10,718 nt of DNA, from assembly GCA_030832695.1 (NCBI GenBank), contig JAURIP010000032.1:1-10718 (forward strand), given 5' to 3'. A program made the translations under genes and the position numbers. Source of the DNA: Sediminibacterium sp. GTDB taxonomy: Bacteria; Bacteroidota; Bacteroidia; Chitinophagales; Chitinophagaceae. Positions 1-6,142 of the stretch are shown one piece after another; position 1 is the first letter of the stretch; each line of letters starts with the position of its first letter. The notes under the pieces are model-generated. The model saw nothing but the letters and a program-made list of their open reading frames with translations, was not told where the DNA came from and did not search any database.

Positions 1-552
1 CTACAGGTATTATTTAAGCAATTAAGTGAAATGCGCAAAACAATTCATATTCCAGTAGTATTAATGGGGTATATGAATCCAATTTTGCAATATGGTTTTG
101 AAGCTTTTTGCGCGCGCGCAAAGGAAGTGGGCGTGGATGGGCTTATTTTACCTGACCTGCCTTTGTTTGAGTTTGAAAACAGCTATGGAAAAACTATAAA
201 AAATAATGGGCTTGATTTCATTTTCCTAGTCACACCAGAAACGCCAGAAGAAAGATTAAGAAAGTTAGACAGCTTAAGTTCAGGTTTTTTATATGCTGTA
301 AGTTCATCGGCTACCACTGGTAAAGACAAAGATTTTTCGCAAGTGGCACTATATTTGGAAAGGCTGCAACAAATGAATTTGAAAAATCCAATCTTAGTCG
401 GATTTGGGATCAAGGATAAGCAAACATTTGATGCTGTGAATGAATTTTCAAATGGGGCGATTATTGGGTCAGCTTATATCAAAGCTTTGGCTGAGGGGGA
501 AGAGGTGGGTGTGACAACCAAGCAATTTTTAAATAGTGTTTTGGGAAATTAA
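1..552 (+). CDS. trpA: Tryptophan synthase alpha chain (5' end outside window)
   Basis: TrpA is the alpha subunit of the cytosolic TrpA2B2 complex. It cleaves indole-3-glycerol phosphate to indole and glyceraldehyde-3-phosphate and passes indole to TrpB. The reading frame is open from base 1, so the gene begins upstream; an internal ATG at 31 is not the start. The 183 visible residues match the family from about residue 84 of the E. coli protein onward. Visible landmarks are VLMGYMNP, GVDGLILPDLP, the SSATTG phosphate-binding region, VGFGIK and the late GAIIGSAYIK barrel strand. The catalytic Glu and Asp of the family (E49 and D60 in E. coli) lie in the missing part, so catalytic integrity cannot be judged. 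The stop TAA is immediately followed by the hisH start region, so trpA and the his genes are probably one transcript. Identification is secure. Confidence 0.95.
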   Translation, partial: LQVLFKQLSEMRKTIHIPVVLMGYMNPILQYGFEAFCARAKEVGVDGLILPDLPLFEFENSYGKTIKNNGLDFIFLVTPETPEERLRKLDSLSSGFLYAVSSSATTGKDKDFSQVALYLERLQQMNLKNPILVGFGIKDKQTFDAVNEFSNGAIIGSAYIKALAEGEEVGVTTKQFLNSVLGN

Positions 553-558
553 TTGACA

Positions 559-1149
559 ATGAATACAGTTATTATACAATATAATGCAGGCAATATTCAA
601 TCCGTGTTATACGCATTGGAAAGAATTGGCATGACAGCAGTGGTAACTGATGACCCAACATTGATACAATCTGCAGATAAGGTAATTTTTCCAGGAGTGG
701 GCGAAGCCAGTACCGCGATGCAATATTTAAAGGAACGTAAGTTGGATAAATTAATCCCCCAATTAAAACAACCTGTATTAGGTATTTGTCTTGGTATGCA
801 ATTGATGTGTAGCCATTCCGAAGAAAATGATACCCCCTGCTTAGGAATTTTTGATGCTCAGGTTAAAAAGTTTTCAACTGCCGTACCTGCGCTTAAAATA
901 CCACAAATGGGATGGAATACTATTTGTGATTTTAAAACCGATTTATTTACCTCCGTTCCAGAAAATAGTTTCGCCTATTTTGTGCATGGTTATTATGCAA
1001 CAATTGGGAGGCATACCATTGCCAAAACTGATTACATACTAACTTATAGCGCAGCCTTACAAAAAGATAATTTTTATGGGGTGCAGTTTCATCCTGAAAA
1101 GTCGGCCTTGGTAGGAGAACAAATTATTAAAAACTTTATCGCACTTTAA
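559..1149 (+). CDS. hisH: Imidazole glycerol phosphate synthase, glutaminase subunit HisH
   Basis: HisH is a class I glutamine amidotransferase. It hydrolyses glutamine and channels ammonia to HisF, which makes IGP and AICAR. The 196-residue product is a usual length. It has the oxyanion-strand motif PGVG (45-48), the nucleophile C77 in GICLGMQ, and H178 and E180 in QFHPEKS, so the Cys-His-Glu triad is complete. The N-terminus reads IIQYNAGN where many HisH proteins have a D-Y-G-A-G-N motif; the GN is kept. The start chosen is ATG 559, which puts the first beta strand at residue 2, as usual in the family. A TTG at 553 directly after the trpA stop would add only two residues. The gap to trpA is 6 bases and to hisA 13 bases, suggesting co-transcription and perhaps translational coupling. 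No clear Shine-Dalgarno is visible. Confidence 0.95.
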   Translation: MNTVIIQYNAGNIQSVLYALERIGMTAVVTDDPTLIQSADKVIFPGVGEASTAMQYLKERKLDKLIPQLKQPVLGICLGMQLMCSHSEENDTPCLGIFDAQVKKFSTAVPALKIPQMGWNTICDFKTDLFTSVPENSFAYFVHGYYATIGRHTIAKTDYILTYSAALQKDNFYGVQFHPEKSALVGEQIIKNFIAL

Positions 1150-1162
1150 ACAAAACATAAAT

Positions 1163-1879
1163 ATGCAAATTATTCCAGCCATTGATATTATTGAAGGAAA
1201 GTGTGTTCGTTTAACGGAAGGTGACTATGCGCAAAAAAAAATATACAATGAAAATCCATTGGAAGTGGCAAAGGCTTTTGAGGGGATTGGTTTAATGCGG
1301 TTGCATTTGGTTGATTTAGATGGTGCAAAAGCAGGCGAGGTGGTGAATTGGAAAGTATTAGAAAAAATTGCCACTCAAACTTCATTGAAGATTGATTTTG
1401 GCGGAGGCATTAAAAAAGAAGCAACTTTAAAAATGGTATTGGAATCGGGTGCTACTTATGCGACCATTGGAAGTTTGGCAGTAAAAAATCCGGAATTATT
1501 TCAGGAATGGATCGCCAGGTTCGGGGCAGAAGTTTTTATGTTGGGCGCTGACGTTTTTGAAGAAAAAATTGCCATCGGTGGTTGGTTGGAAAAAACCAAT
1601 ATTGCCGTATTTGATTTTATGAAAATGTATATGGACAAAGGGGTAAGCCAAATGTTTTGTACAGATATTAAAAAGGACGGAAAACTACAAGGACCTTCGA
1701 TTGAATTGTATGAAAAAATCATCAATCAATTTCCCACTTTAAATTTAATTGCAAGTGGCGGGGTGAGTTCCTTGGATGATTTAATTGAATTGGAGGAAAT
1801 TGGCTGTAGTGCAGCAATAGTAGGAAAGGCGATTTATGAAAATAAAATTACAATCAATGATTTGGCAAATTTTAATTAA
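1163..1879 (+). CDS. hisA: ProFAR isomerase HisA (phosphoribosylformimino-AICAR-P isomerase)
   Basis: HisA carries out the Amadori rearrangement of ProFAR to PRFAR, the fourth step of histidine synthesis, in the cytosol. The 238-residue product is a full (beta-alpha)8 barrel. The expected catalytic pair is present: D8 in PAIDII and D130 in LGADVFE. The two phosphate-binding sites are seen as FGGGIK (79-84) and ASGG (197-200) followed by VGKAIYE (220-226). TDIKKDGKLQG (167-177) is the typical second-half loop. ATG 1163 is the only sensible start, as it gives the canonical MxIIPAIDI N-terminus. The gene lies 13 bases after hisH and 24 bases before hisF. A run of nine A residues (1233-1241) lies early in the gene. 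Some HisA homologues (PriA) also do the TrpF reaction. I cannot tell from sequence alone whether this one does, but an ordinary HisA is the default. Confidence 0.95.
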   Translation: MQIIPAIDIIEGKCVRLTEGDYAQKKIYNENPLEVAKAFEGIGLMRLHLVDLDGAKAGEVVNWKVLEKIATQTSLKIDFGGGIKKEATLKMVLESGATYATIGSLAVKNPELFQEWIARFGAEVFMLGADVFEEKIAIGGWLEKTNIAVFDFMKMYMDKGVSQMFCTDIKKDGKLQGPSIELYEKIINQFPTLNLIASGGVSSLDDLIELEEIGCSAAIVGKAIYENKITINDLANFN

Positions 1880-1903
1880 GGTGGCTAAATTAAAAAATAT
1901 TAC

Positions 1904-2662
1904 ATGTTAACCAAACGAATCATACCCTGTTTAGATATCAAAGATGGCCGAACCGTTAAAGGGGTCAACTTTGCTGAATTGCGGGATGCAGGAGATCCGA
2001 TTGAATTAGCTGCGCTATATGCATTACAAGGCGCTGATGAATTAGTTTTTTTGGATATTACTGCAACGGTAGAAAAAAGAAAGACCTTAAGTGAGTTGGT
2101 CAATAAAATCGCACATAAAATTAATATCCCATTTACTGTGGGGGGAGGAATAAAAACCGAGGAAGATGTAAGTATATTATTACAAAATGGAGCTGATAAA
2201 ATTTCTATAAACACTGCAGCCTATCTAGATCCTACAATTATTCAAAGCTTTGCAAAAAATTTTGGTAGTCAATGTGTGGTTTTAGCGATTGATACCAAAT
2301 ATGAAGCAGATGGAAACTGGTATGTTTATTTAAACGGAGGTCGTCAAAAAACAGATACCTTAACTACGGAGTGGGCAAAAAAAGCGGTGGATTTAGGGGC
2401 CGGTGAAATATTATTGACTTCCATGAACCATGATGGTACCAAACAAGGTTTTGCATTAGATATTACAGCAACAATATCATCTAGCTTGCCTGTCCCTATT
2501 ATTGCATCAGGCGGTGGCGGAGTATCTTCCCATTTTTATGATGTTTTTACTACAGGCAAAGCCGATGCGGCATTGGCGGCAAGCATATTTCATTATAAGG
2601 AATTGGCAATACCAGATTTAAAACAATATTTAAATAATAAAGGAATACCTATTCGTCTTTAA
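1904..2662 (+). CDS. hisF: Imidazole glycerol phosphate synthase, cyclase subunit HisF
   Basis: HisF takes ammonia from HisH and converts PRFAR to imidazole glycerol phosphate and AICAR. AICAR returns to purine synthesis. The 252-residue barrel is full length. Catalytic D11 (IPCLDIKDG) and D130 (LAIDTKYE) are at exactly the positions expected for the family. Phosphate-binding segments are [10 protein letters not shown] (79-88) and SGGGG (202-206), the latter with Gly where most homologues have [16 protein letters not shown] (173-183) carries the conserved second-half Asp. ATG 1904 gives the canonical [11 protein letters not shown] start. The gene sits between hisA and hisIE in the same transcript (gaps 24 and 36 bases). 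HisF and hisH are separated by hisA, a common order for these genes. Confidence 0.96.
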   Translation: MLTKRIIPCLDIKDGRTVKGVNFAELRDAGDPIELAALYALQGADELVFLDITATVEKRKTLSELVNKIAHKINIPFTVGGGIKTEEDVSILLQNGADKISINTAAYLDPTIIQSFAKNFGSQCVVLAIDTKYEADGNWYVYLNGGRQKTDTLTTEWAKKAVDLGAGEILLTSMNHDGTKQGFALDITATISSSLPVPIIASGGGGVSSHFYDVFTTGKADAALAASIFHYKELAIPDLKQYLNNKGIPIRL

Positions 2663-2698
2663 GTTTATTTCGAACCCAAACTTTAATTAATTTTACTT

Positions 2699-3298
2699 AT
2701 GAATATCAATTTTACAAAATATGCGGATGGGTTGGTGCCTGCTATTATTCAAGATGTAAACACTAAAAATGTGTTGATGCTGGGTTTTATGAATCAGGCG
2801 GCAGTGGATGCAACTATTTCACTAAAGAATGTTACATTTTTTAGTCGTTCAAAAAATAGGTTATGGACGAAAGGGGAGGAAAGTGGCAATTTTCTTCAAT
2901 ATATAAGTATGGCGCTTGACTGTGATCAAGATACTTTACTCATTCAAGCGGTTCCATTAGGTCCAGTTTGTCATAACGGGACAGCGACTTGCTGGGGTGA
3001 GGATGCAGAAAATGATTTTTCATTTTTACATCAATTGGAGCAAATCATTGGGTCACGTAAAAATGCAGATCCTTCGAGTTCCTATGTTGCTAGTTTATTC
3101 GCTAAGGGGATTAATAAGATTGCCCAAAAAGTAGGTGAGGAAGCAGTCGAATTAGTGATAGAAGCCAAAGACAATGATGCAAAATTATTTTTAGATGAAT
3201 CTGCTGATTTATTTTTCCATTACATGATTTTATTACAAGCAAAGGGCTACCAGCTTAGCGATATTGCAAAAGTGTTAAAACAAAGACATCAGGGTTAA
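2699..3298 (+). CDS. hisI: Bifunctional PR-AMP cyclohydrolase / PR-ATP pyrophosphohydrolase HisIE
   Basis: This fused enzyme performs steps two and three of histidine synthesis: the C-terminal domain removes pyrophosphate from PR-ATP and the N-terminal domain opens the adenine ring of PR-AMP. The 199-residue length is normal for the fusion. The cyclohydrolase domain (about 1-105) has the DCDQD motif with D74, D76 and D78 as likely magnesium ligands, and C75, C91 and C98 as the expected zinc ligands (the latter two in GPVCHNGTATCW). The pyrophosphohydrolase domain (about 107-199) is a small helical MazG-like fold with KVGEEAVELVIEA (144-156) and ESADLFFH (167-174). It closes the his part of the operon. 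hisG, hisD, hisC and hisB are not in the window. Confidence 0.95.
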   Translation: MNINFTKYADGLVPAIIQDVNTKNVLMLGFMNQAAVDATISLKNVTFFSRSKNRLWTKGEESGNFLQYISMALDCDQDTLLIQAVPLGPVCHNGTATCWGEDAENDFSFLHQLEQIIGSRKNADPSSSYVASLFAKGINKIAQKVGEEAVELVIEAKDNDAKLFLDESADLFFHYMILLQAKGYQLSDIAKVLKQRHQG

Positions 3299-3337
3299 AT
3301 TACTTATATTTACATTTCAATTTTTTAAATGATACTT

Positions 3338-4420
3338 ATGAAAAAATGGATAATTTGGTTTTTAGTAATGTGTATTTATACAAATTTAAGTGCACAGGGA
3401 ATTGTTATTAATGGGGAATTAAAAAATTTACCAGACAGTACGGTGGTAACTTTATTGGATGGGATGGGTAATAAAGAAGTTGCATCAGTAAAGGCAATGG
3501 GCGGAAAATTTGAATTAAAAGCGAGTACTAATTTTACCAGCATCTTTATTATTGGATTTAGTGGCATACAAGCAAAGCTTCCTTTATTTATTAATAATGA
3601 GAAAGTAAGTTTCTCCGGGGATATTCTAACGCCTAATGCCATTCAATACCAAGGCTCACCAAGTCACAGTTTATATCAATCCTATATGGCAGTGATGAAT
3701 CCAAAGATGGAAGCTTATTTCAAAAATTTAGGGGCAGTGCAAGGAGAGAAAAATGAAAAAACGAAGGACTCCTTGACGCAAATTGCAGAAAGTCAGTCAA
3801 AGGATTTAATTTTTACTTATGAAAATATGAGTAGAATTAATAATTCATCTCCAGTAACTACTTTTTTTTTATTCCAATATGCTAATATATTCCCATCGGT
3901 TAAAGACCAGTTGTCCAGCTATTATGAATTGCTAAAAGGGGATGCCATAACAGGACCTTTTGCTGACGTTATTAGCAAAACCTTAGCATCTAGTAGTTTT
4001 GGCAAAATAGGGTCTGCTATGCCTGATTTTACGCAAAATGATCAGAATGGCAAACCGGTTCGCTTATCCTCATTTAAGGGAAAATATGTATTGGTTGATT
4101 TTTGGGCAAGCTGGTGCGGACCCTGTCGCGCTGAAAACCCAAATCTGGTGAAAGCATACAATACCTTTAAGTCAAAAAATTTCACCATATTAAGTGTCAG
4201 TTTAGATAACAATAAGGATAAGTGGTTGGAGGCAATCAAAAAAGATGTATTGACTTGGACGCATGTAAGTGATTTAAAGTATTGGCAAAATGAAGTTGCC
4301 GTTCAATTTGGTATTCAAAGTATTCCAGCTAGTTTCATTTTAGATCCCACAGGAAAAATTATAGGAAGAGATTTAAGAGGTGCTGACTTAGATACATTTT
4401 TAAGTAAAAATTTGAAATAG
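3338..4420 (+). CDS. Exported TlpA/ResA-type thiol-disulfide oxidoreductase with N-terminal DUF4369-like domain
   Basis: This is a secreted or membrane-anchored thioredoxin-fold protein, probably reducing disulfides of exported proteins or heme-protein cysteines; its partner is unknown. From ATG 3338 the product is 360 residues. It starts with an n-region MKK, a hydrophobic stretch and a likely signal peptidase I site after LSA (about residue 19). Residues about 22-105 resemble the beta-rich DUF4369 module (INGELKNLPDSTVVTLLDG) found in front of many Bacteroidota TlpA proteins. The middle is helical. The C-terminal redoxin domain (about 225-360) has the active-site motif WASWCGPCR with C260 and C263 and the cis-proline in SIPASF (P330). 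An in-frame ATG at 3329 would add three residues; I prefer 3338 for its cleaner signal peptide. It follows hisIE by 39 bases with no hairpin between, so read-through from the his operon is likely, ending at the terminator at 4464. Confidence 0.88.
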   Translation: MKKWIIWFLVMCIYTNLSAQGIVINGELKNLPDSTVVTLLDGMGNKEVASVKAMGGKFELKASTNFTSIFIIGFSGIQAKLPLFINNEKVSFSGDILTPNAIQYQGSPSHSLYQSYMAVMNPKMEAYFKNLGAVQGEKNEKTKDSLTQIAESQSKDLIFTYENMSRINNSSPVTTFFLFQYANIFPSVKDQLSSYYELLKGDAITGPFADVISKTLASSSFGKIGSAMPDFTQNDQNGKPVRLSSFKGKYVLVDFWASWCGPCRAENPNLVKAYNTFKSKNFTILSVSLDNNKDKWLEAIKKDVLTWTHVSDLKYWQNEVAVQFGIQSIPASFILDPTGKIIGRDLRGADLDTFLSKNLK

Positions 4421-4463
4421 CAGTATAAAAATTTGGATATAACATTTCAGAATATATAAACTT

Positions 4464-4494
4464 AAAAAGCCTTGAATCACTTCAAGGCTTTTTT
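4464..4494. terminator. Bidirectional rho-independent terminator
   Basis: A perfect 13-bp inverted repeat (4464-4476 with 4481-4493) encloses a 4-base loop TCAC. The stem has a GCCTTGAA core and A/T-rich outer ends. On the plus strand the hairpin ends in a T6 run (4489-4494). On the minus strand it ends in a T5 run (complement of 4464-4468). It lies between the 3' ends of the convergent plus operon (ending with the thioredoxin gene at 4420) and minus operon (ending at 4477), so it can serve both. The minus-strand gene's TGA is in the loop, and its last codons (KKALK) are written in the right arm and its T run. Confidence 0.85.
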
Positions 4495-4833
4495 GTATTC
4501 AGCTTCTTCAAAACCTAATAAAATGACTTTGCCATTGATACTTAGTAGTGGACGTTTAATAATGGATGTTTTTTCGATCATTAAAGCAATGGCTGCTTTT
4601 TGGGTGGTAATTTTTGCCTGCACTTCGGGGGCGAGTTGTCGCCAAGTGGCTCCTTTTTTATTGACAAGCGCTTCCCAACCCACTTGTTTGCACCAATCAG
4701 TGAGTAATGCACTTGTTATACCTAGCTTTTTGTAATCATGAAATTCGTAGGTAATTTTTTTTACTTTTAACCAGTCCAAAGCTTTTTTTACTGTGTTGCA
4801 ATTAGGAATTGCATATACTTTTAATTCGCTCAT
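4477..4833 (-). CDS. ArsC/Spx superfamily thioredoxin-fold protein, YffB-like
   Basis: The 118-residue product belongs to the ArsC-like family and is closest in my recall to E. coli YffB: YAIPNCNTVKKALDWL (7-22), then FHDYKK, GWEALVNKKGATWR and IIKRPLLSINGK. YffB binds glutathione and its role is unclear; related proteins are arsenate reductases or the RNA-polymerase regulator Spx. A single cysteine, C12 (PNCNT), sits at the active-site position, so it lacks the CxxC of redox-type Spx. A second cysteine lies in DWCKQVGW. No DNA-binding or membrane part is seen. ATG 4833 is chosen because it gives the family N-terminus; an upstream in-frame ATG (4890) would overlap the preceding gene by over 50 bases. 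It is the last gene of a four-gene minus-strand operon, 5 bases after its neighbour, and its 3' end is embedded in the terminator. Arsenate reductase function is not supported by neighbours. Confidence 0.82.
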   Translation of the reverse strand: MSELKVYAIPNCNTVKKALDWLKVKKITYEFHDYKKLGITSALLTDWCKQVGWEALVNKKGATWRQLAPEVQAKITTQKAAIALMIEKTSIIKRPLLSINGKVILLGFEEAEYKKALK

Positions 4834-4838
4834 TTGAA

Positions 4839-5342
4839 TTACTTTATATATTTTTTTGCTAACCAGCTTTCTGCTATTGGTTGCAACCAATGGGCTTCCA
4901 TCTCTGCTTTGTTATTAACTAAATTATTAAAATATAAGCTATCATTGGTTAATAAACCATTCTCAATAGCATAGCCTACTTGTGCCAATGGAATGGTTTC
5001 TACTTTGTTCTTTACCCAAAATGCGAGTAGTTCTCTATTAAACATTTGTAATTGAAATCTTTTTTCAATTTCTTTAATAATATGAACTGAACTATCAGTA
5101 CTGCATCCACCCACCGTGGTGTGTGATTCATCCGCCATGATAACAATAAACTGTCCATATAAAATAGTGGCAAACCCTTTAACATTTGCGCCATGACTTT
5201 TCCATATATCTGTAAAATCTTCTAAGATGGTTTCAATTTCGAAAATTTCACTCATGCTAAATAATCGGTTGGATTGGTAGATCCATACCTTAGATTGTGG
5301 GTGAAAATTTGCTGGAAAAATATTGGGTAAATGTACTTTCAT
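4839..5342 (-). CDS. Conserved Bacteroidota protein of unknown function (often mislabelled 'ABC transporter ATPase')
   Basis: The 167-residue protein resembles a family I know from Bacteroidota genomes that databases often call 'ABC transporter ATPase'. The sequence holds no Walker A, Walker B or ABC signature, so that label is unsupported here. Recognisable conserved stretches are VWIYQSNR (19-26), a central GGCSTDSSVHIIKEIE (78-93), and FNNLVNNKAE followed by W..P...SW near the C-terminus. It has no signal peptide or transmembrane segment and is probably cytosolic. The cysteine in GCSTDSS beside a polar cluster could be functional, but that is a guess. It starts at ATG 5342, 10 bases after the CCG-domain Fe-S protein gene, and ends 5 bases before the ArsC/YffB-like gene. 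This tight packing suggests a job linked to the Fe-S electron-transfer pair. I cannot assign a biochemical role. Confidence 0.8.
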   Translation of the reverse strand: MKVHLPNIFPANFHPQSKVWIYQSNRLFSMSEIFEIETILEDFTDIWKSHGANVKGFATILYGQFIVIMADESHTTVGGCSTDSSVHIIKEIEKRFQLQMFNRELLAFWVKNKVETIPLAQVGYAIENGLLTNDSLYFNNLVNNKAEMEAHWLQPIAESWLAKKYIK

Positions 5343-5352
5343 GATGCTTAAA

Positions 5353-6132
5353 TTATATGATTGCTTGTGCGACTATTTCTGCGATGTCTAAAACTGCTGG
5401 GTCATGCTGATTTTCGGCAACTTTTAATCCATCGGATAACATGGTATTGCAAAAAGGGCATGCACTTGCCACAAAATCAGTAGCCGTTGCCCTTGCTTCT
5501 TCAGCACGCTCAGTATTAATCCTCTTATCTCCTTTTTCTTCTTCTTTGAACATTTGTGCGCCACCAGCACCACAACACAAACCTTTGGATTTACATCTTT
5601 TCATTTCCTTTAATTCCATGTCCAAACTTTCCAATACTTTTCTCGGGGCTTCATATATTTCATTTGCCCTGCCTAAATAACAGCTATCGTGGTAAGTAAT
5701 GGTTTTTCCTTTCCATTCATTACTATCAGTAAATTTAATTTTTCCTTGTTCAATTAATTCTTGTAAAAATTGGGTATGATGTATGACATCATAATTACCT
5801 CCAAGTATGGGATATTCGTTTTTTAAAGTATTAAAGCAATGGGGGCAGGTAGTTACAATTTTTTTGATATTGTAACCGTTTAATATTTGGATATTTTGAT
5901 AAGCCATCATTTGAAACATGAATTCATTACCAGCGCGCCTTGCAGGATCGCCTGTGCATGCTTCTTCTTTTCCTAAAATAGCATATTTAACGCCAGCTTT
6001 ATGTAAGATAGTAGCAAAAGCCTTTGTAATTTTTTGCGCTCTTTGGTCAAAGCTGCCAGCACAACCTACCCAAAATAAAATTTCAGGTTGTTCGCCACTT
6101 GCCATCATTTCCGCCATTGTAAATATCTTCAT
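5353..6132 (-). CDS. CCG-domain (cysteine-rich) Fe-S protein, HdrB/GlpC/LutA-like
   Basis: The 259-residue soluble protein has two cysteine-rich (CCG) domains, as in HdrB, GlpC and LutA, which hold non-cubane or cubane Fe-S clusters and pass electrons to or from a partner. The first repeat has C24 (FWVGCAGSFD), C59 (EACTGDPARR) and C96/C99 (CPHC). The second has C151 (DSCYLGR), C186/C187 (LCCGAGG) and C225/C228 (CPFC). The second is canonical; the first has one Cys where CCG would be, a variant I recall as usual in proteins with the E-x-CTGDPARR motif. ATG 6132 is chosen: an upstream ATG at 6243 would overlap the previous gene by about 100 bases and adds non-conserved sequence. It lies 10 bases downstream of the membrane Fe-S gene, and the two resemble HdrB with HdrC/E. 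It probably docks on the membrane partner at the cytoplasmic face. The donor is not identifiable from the window. Confidence 0.9.
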   Translation of the reverse strand: MKIFTMAEMMASGEQPEILFWVGCAGSFDQRAQKITKAFATILHKAGVKYAILGKEEACTGDPARRAGNEFMFQMMAYQNIQILNGYNIKKIVTTCPHCFNTLKNEYPILGGNYDVIHHTQFLQELIEQGKIKFTDSNEWKGKTITYHDSCYLGRANEIYEAPRKVLESLDMELKEMKRCKSKGLCCGAGGAQMFKEEEKGDKRINTERAEEARATATDFVASACPFCNTMLSDGLKVAENQHDPAVLDIAEIVAQAII

Positions 6133-6142
6133 AAAATTGTTT

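Noticed and set aside
110..120. Alternating GC tract GCGCGCGCGCA in AT-rich DNA
   Set aside because: It simply encodes Cys-Ala-Arg-Ala in trpA and is too short to argue for a structural role.
1163..1879. HisA as a proven dual HisA/TrpF (PriA) enzyme
   Set aside because: The trp neighbour makes it tempting, but no residue I can read distinguishes PriA from HisA; left only as a question in the findings.
1900..2214. Minus-strand open frame of 104 codons opposite hisF
   Set aside because: It is a shadow of a fully conserved hisF; its sequence is low-complexity Ser/Pro/Ile-rich as expected from antisense translation.
3305..3312. TATATTTA as a possible -7 box for the TlpA-type gene
   Set aside because: It differs from TAnnTTTG at the important G and has no -33 partner at the right distance.
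4472..4735. Plus-strand open frame of 87 codons opposite the ArsC/YffB-like gene
   Set aside because: It lies antisense to a well-recognised protein family, starts inside the terminator hairpin and has no family-like motifs.
4834..4890. N-terminal extension of the ArsC/YffB-like protein to ATG 4890
   Set aside because: It overlaps the end of the preceding gene and the family begins at MSELKVYAIPNC (ATG 4833).
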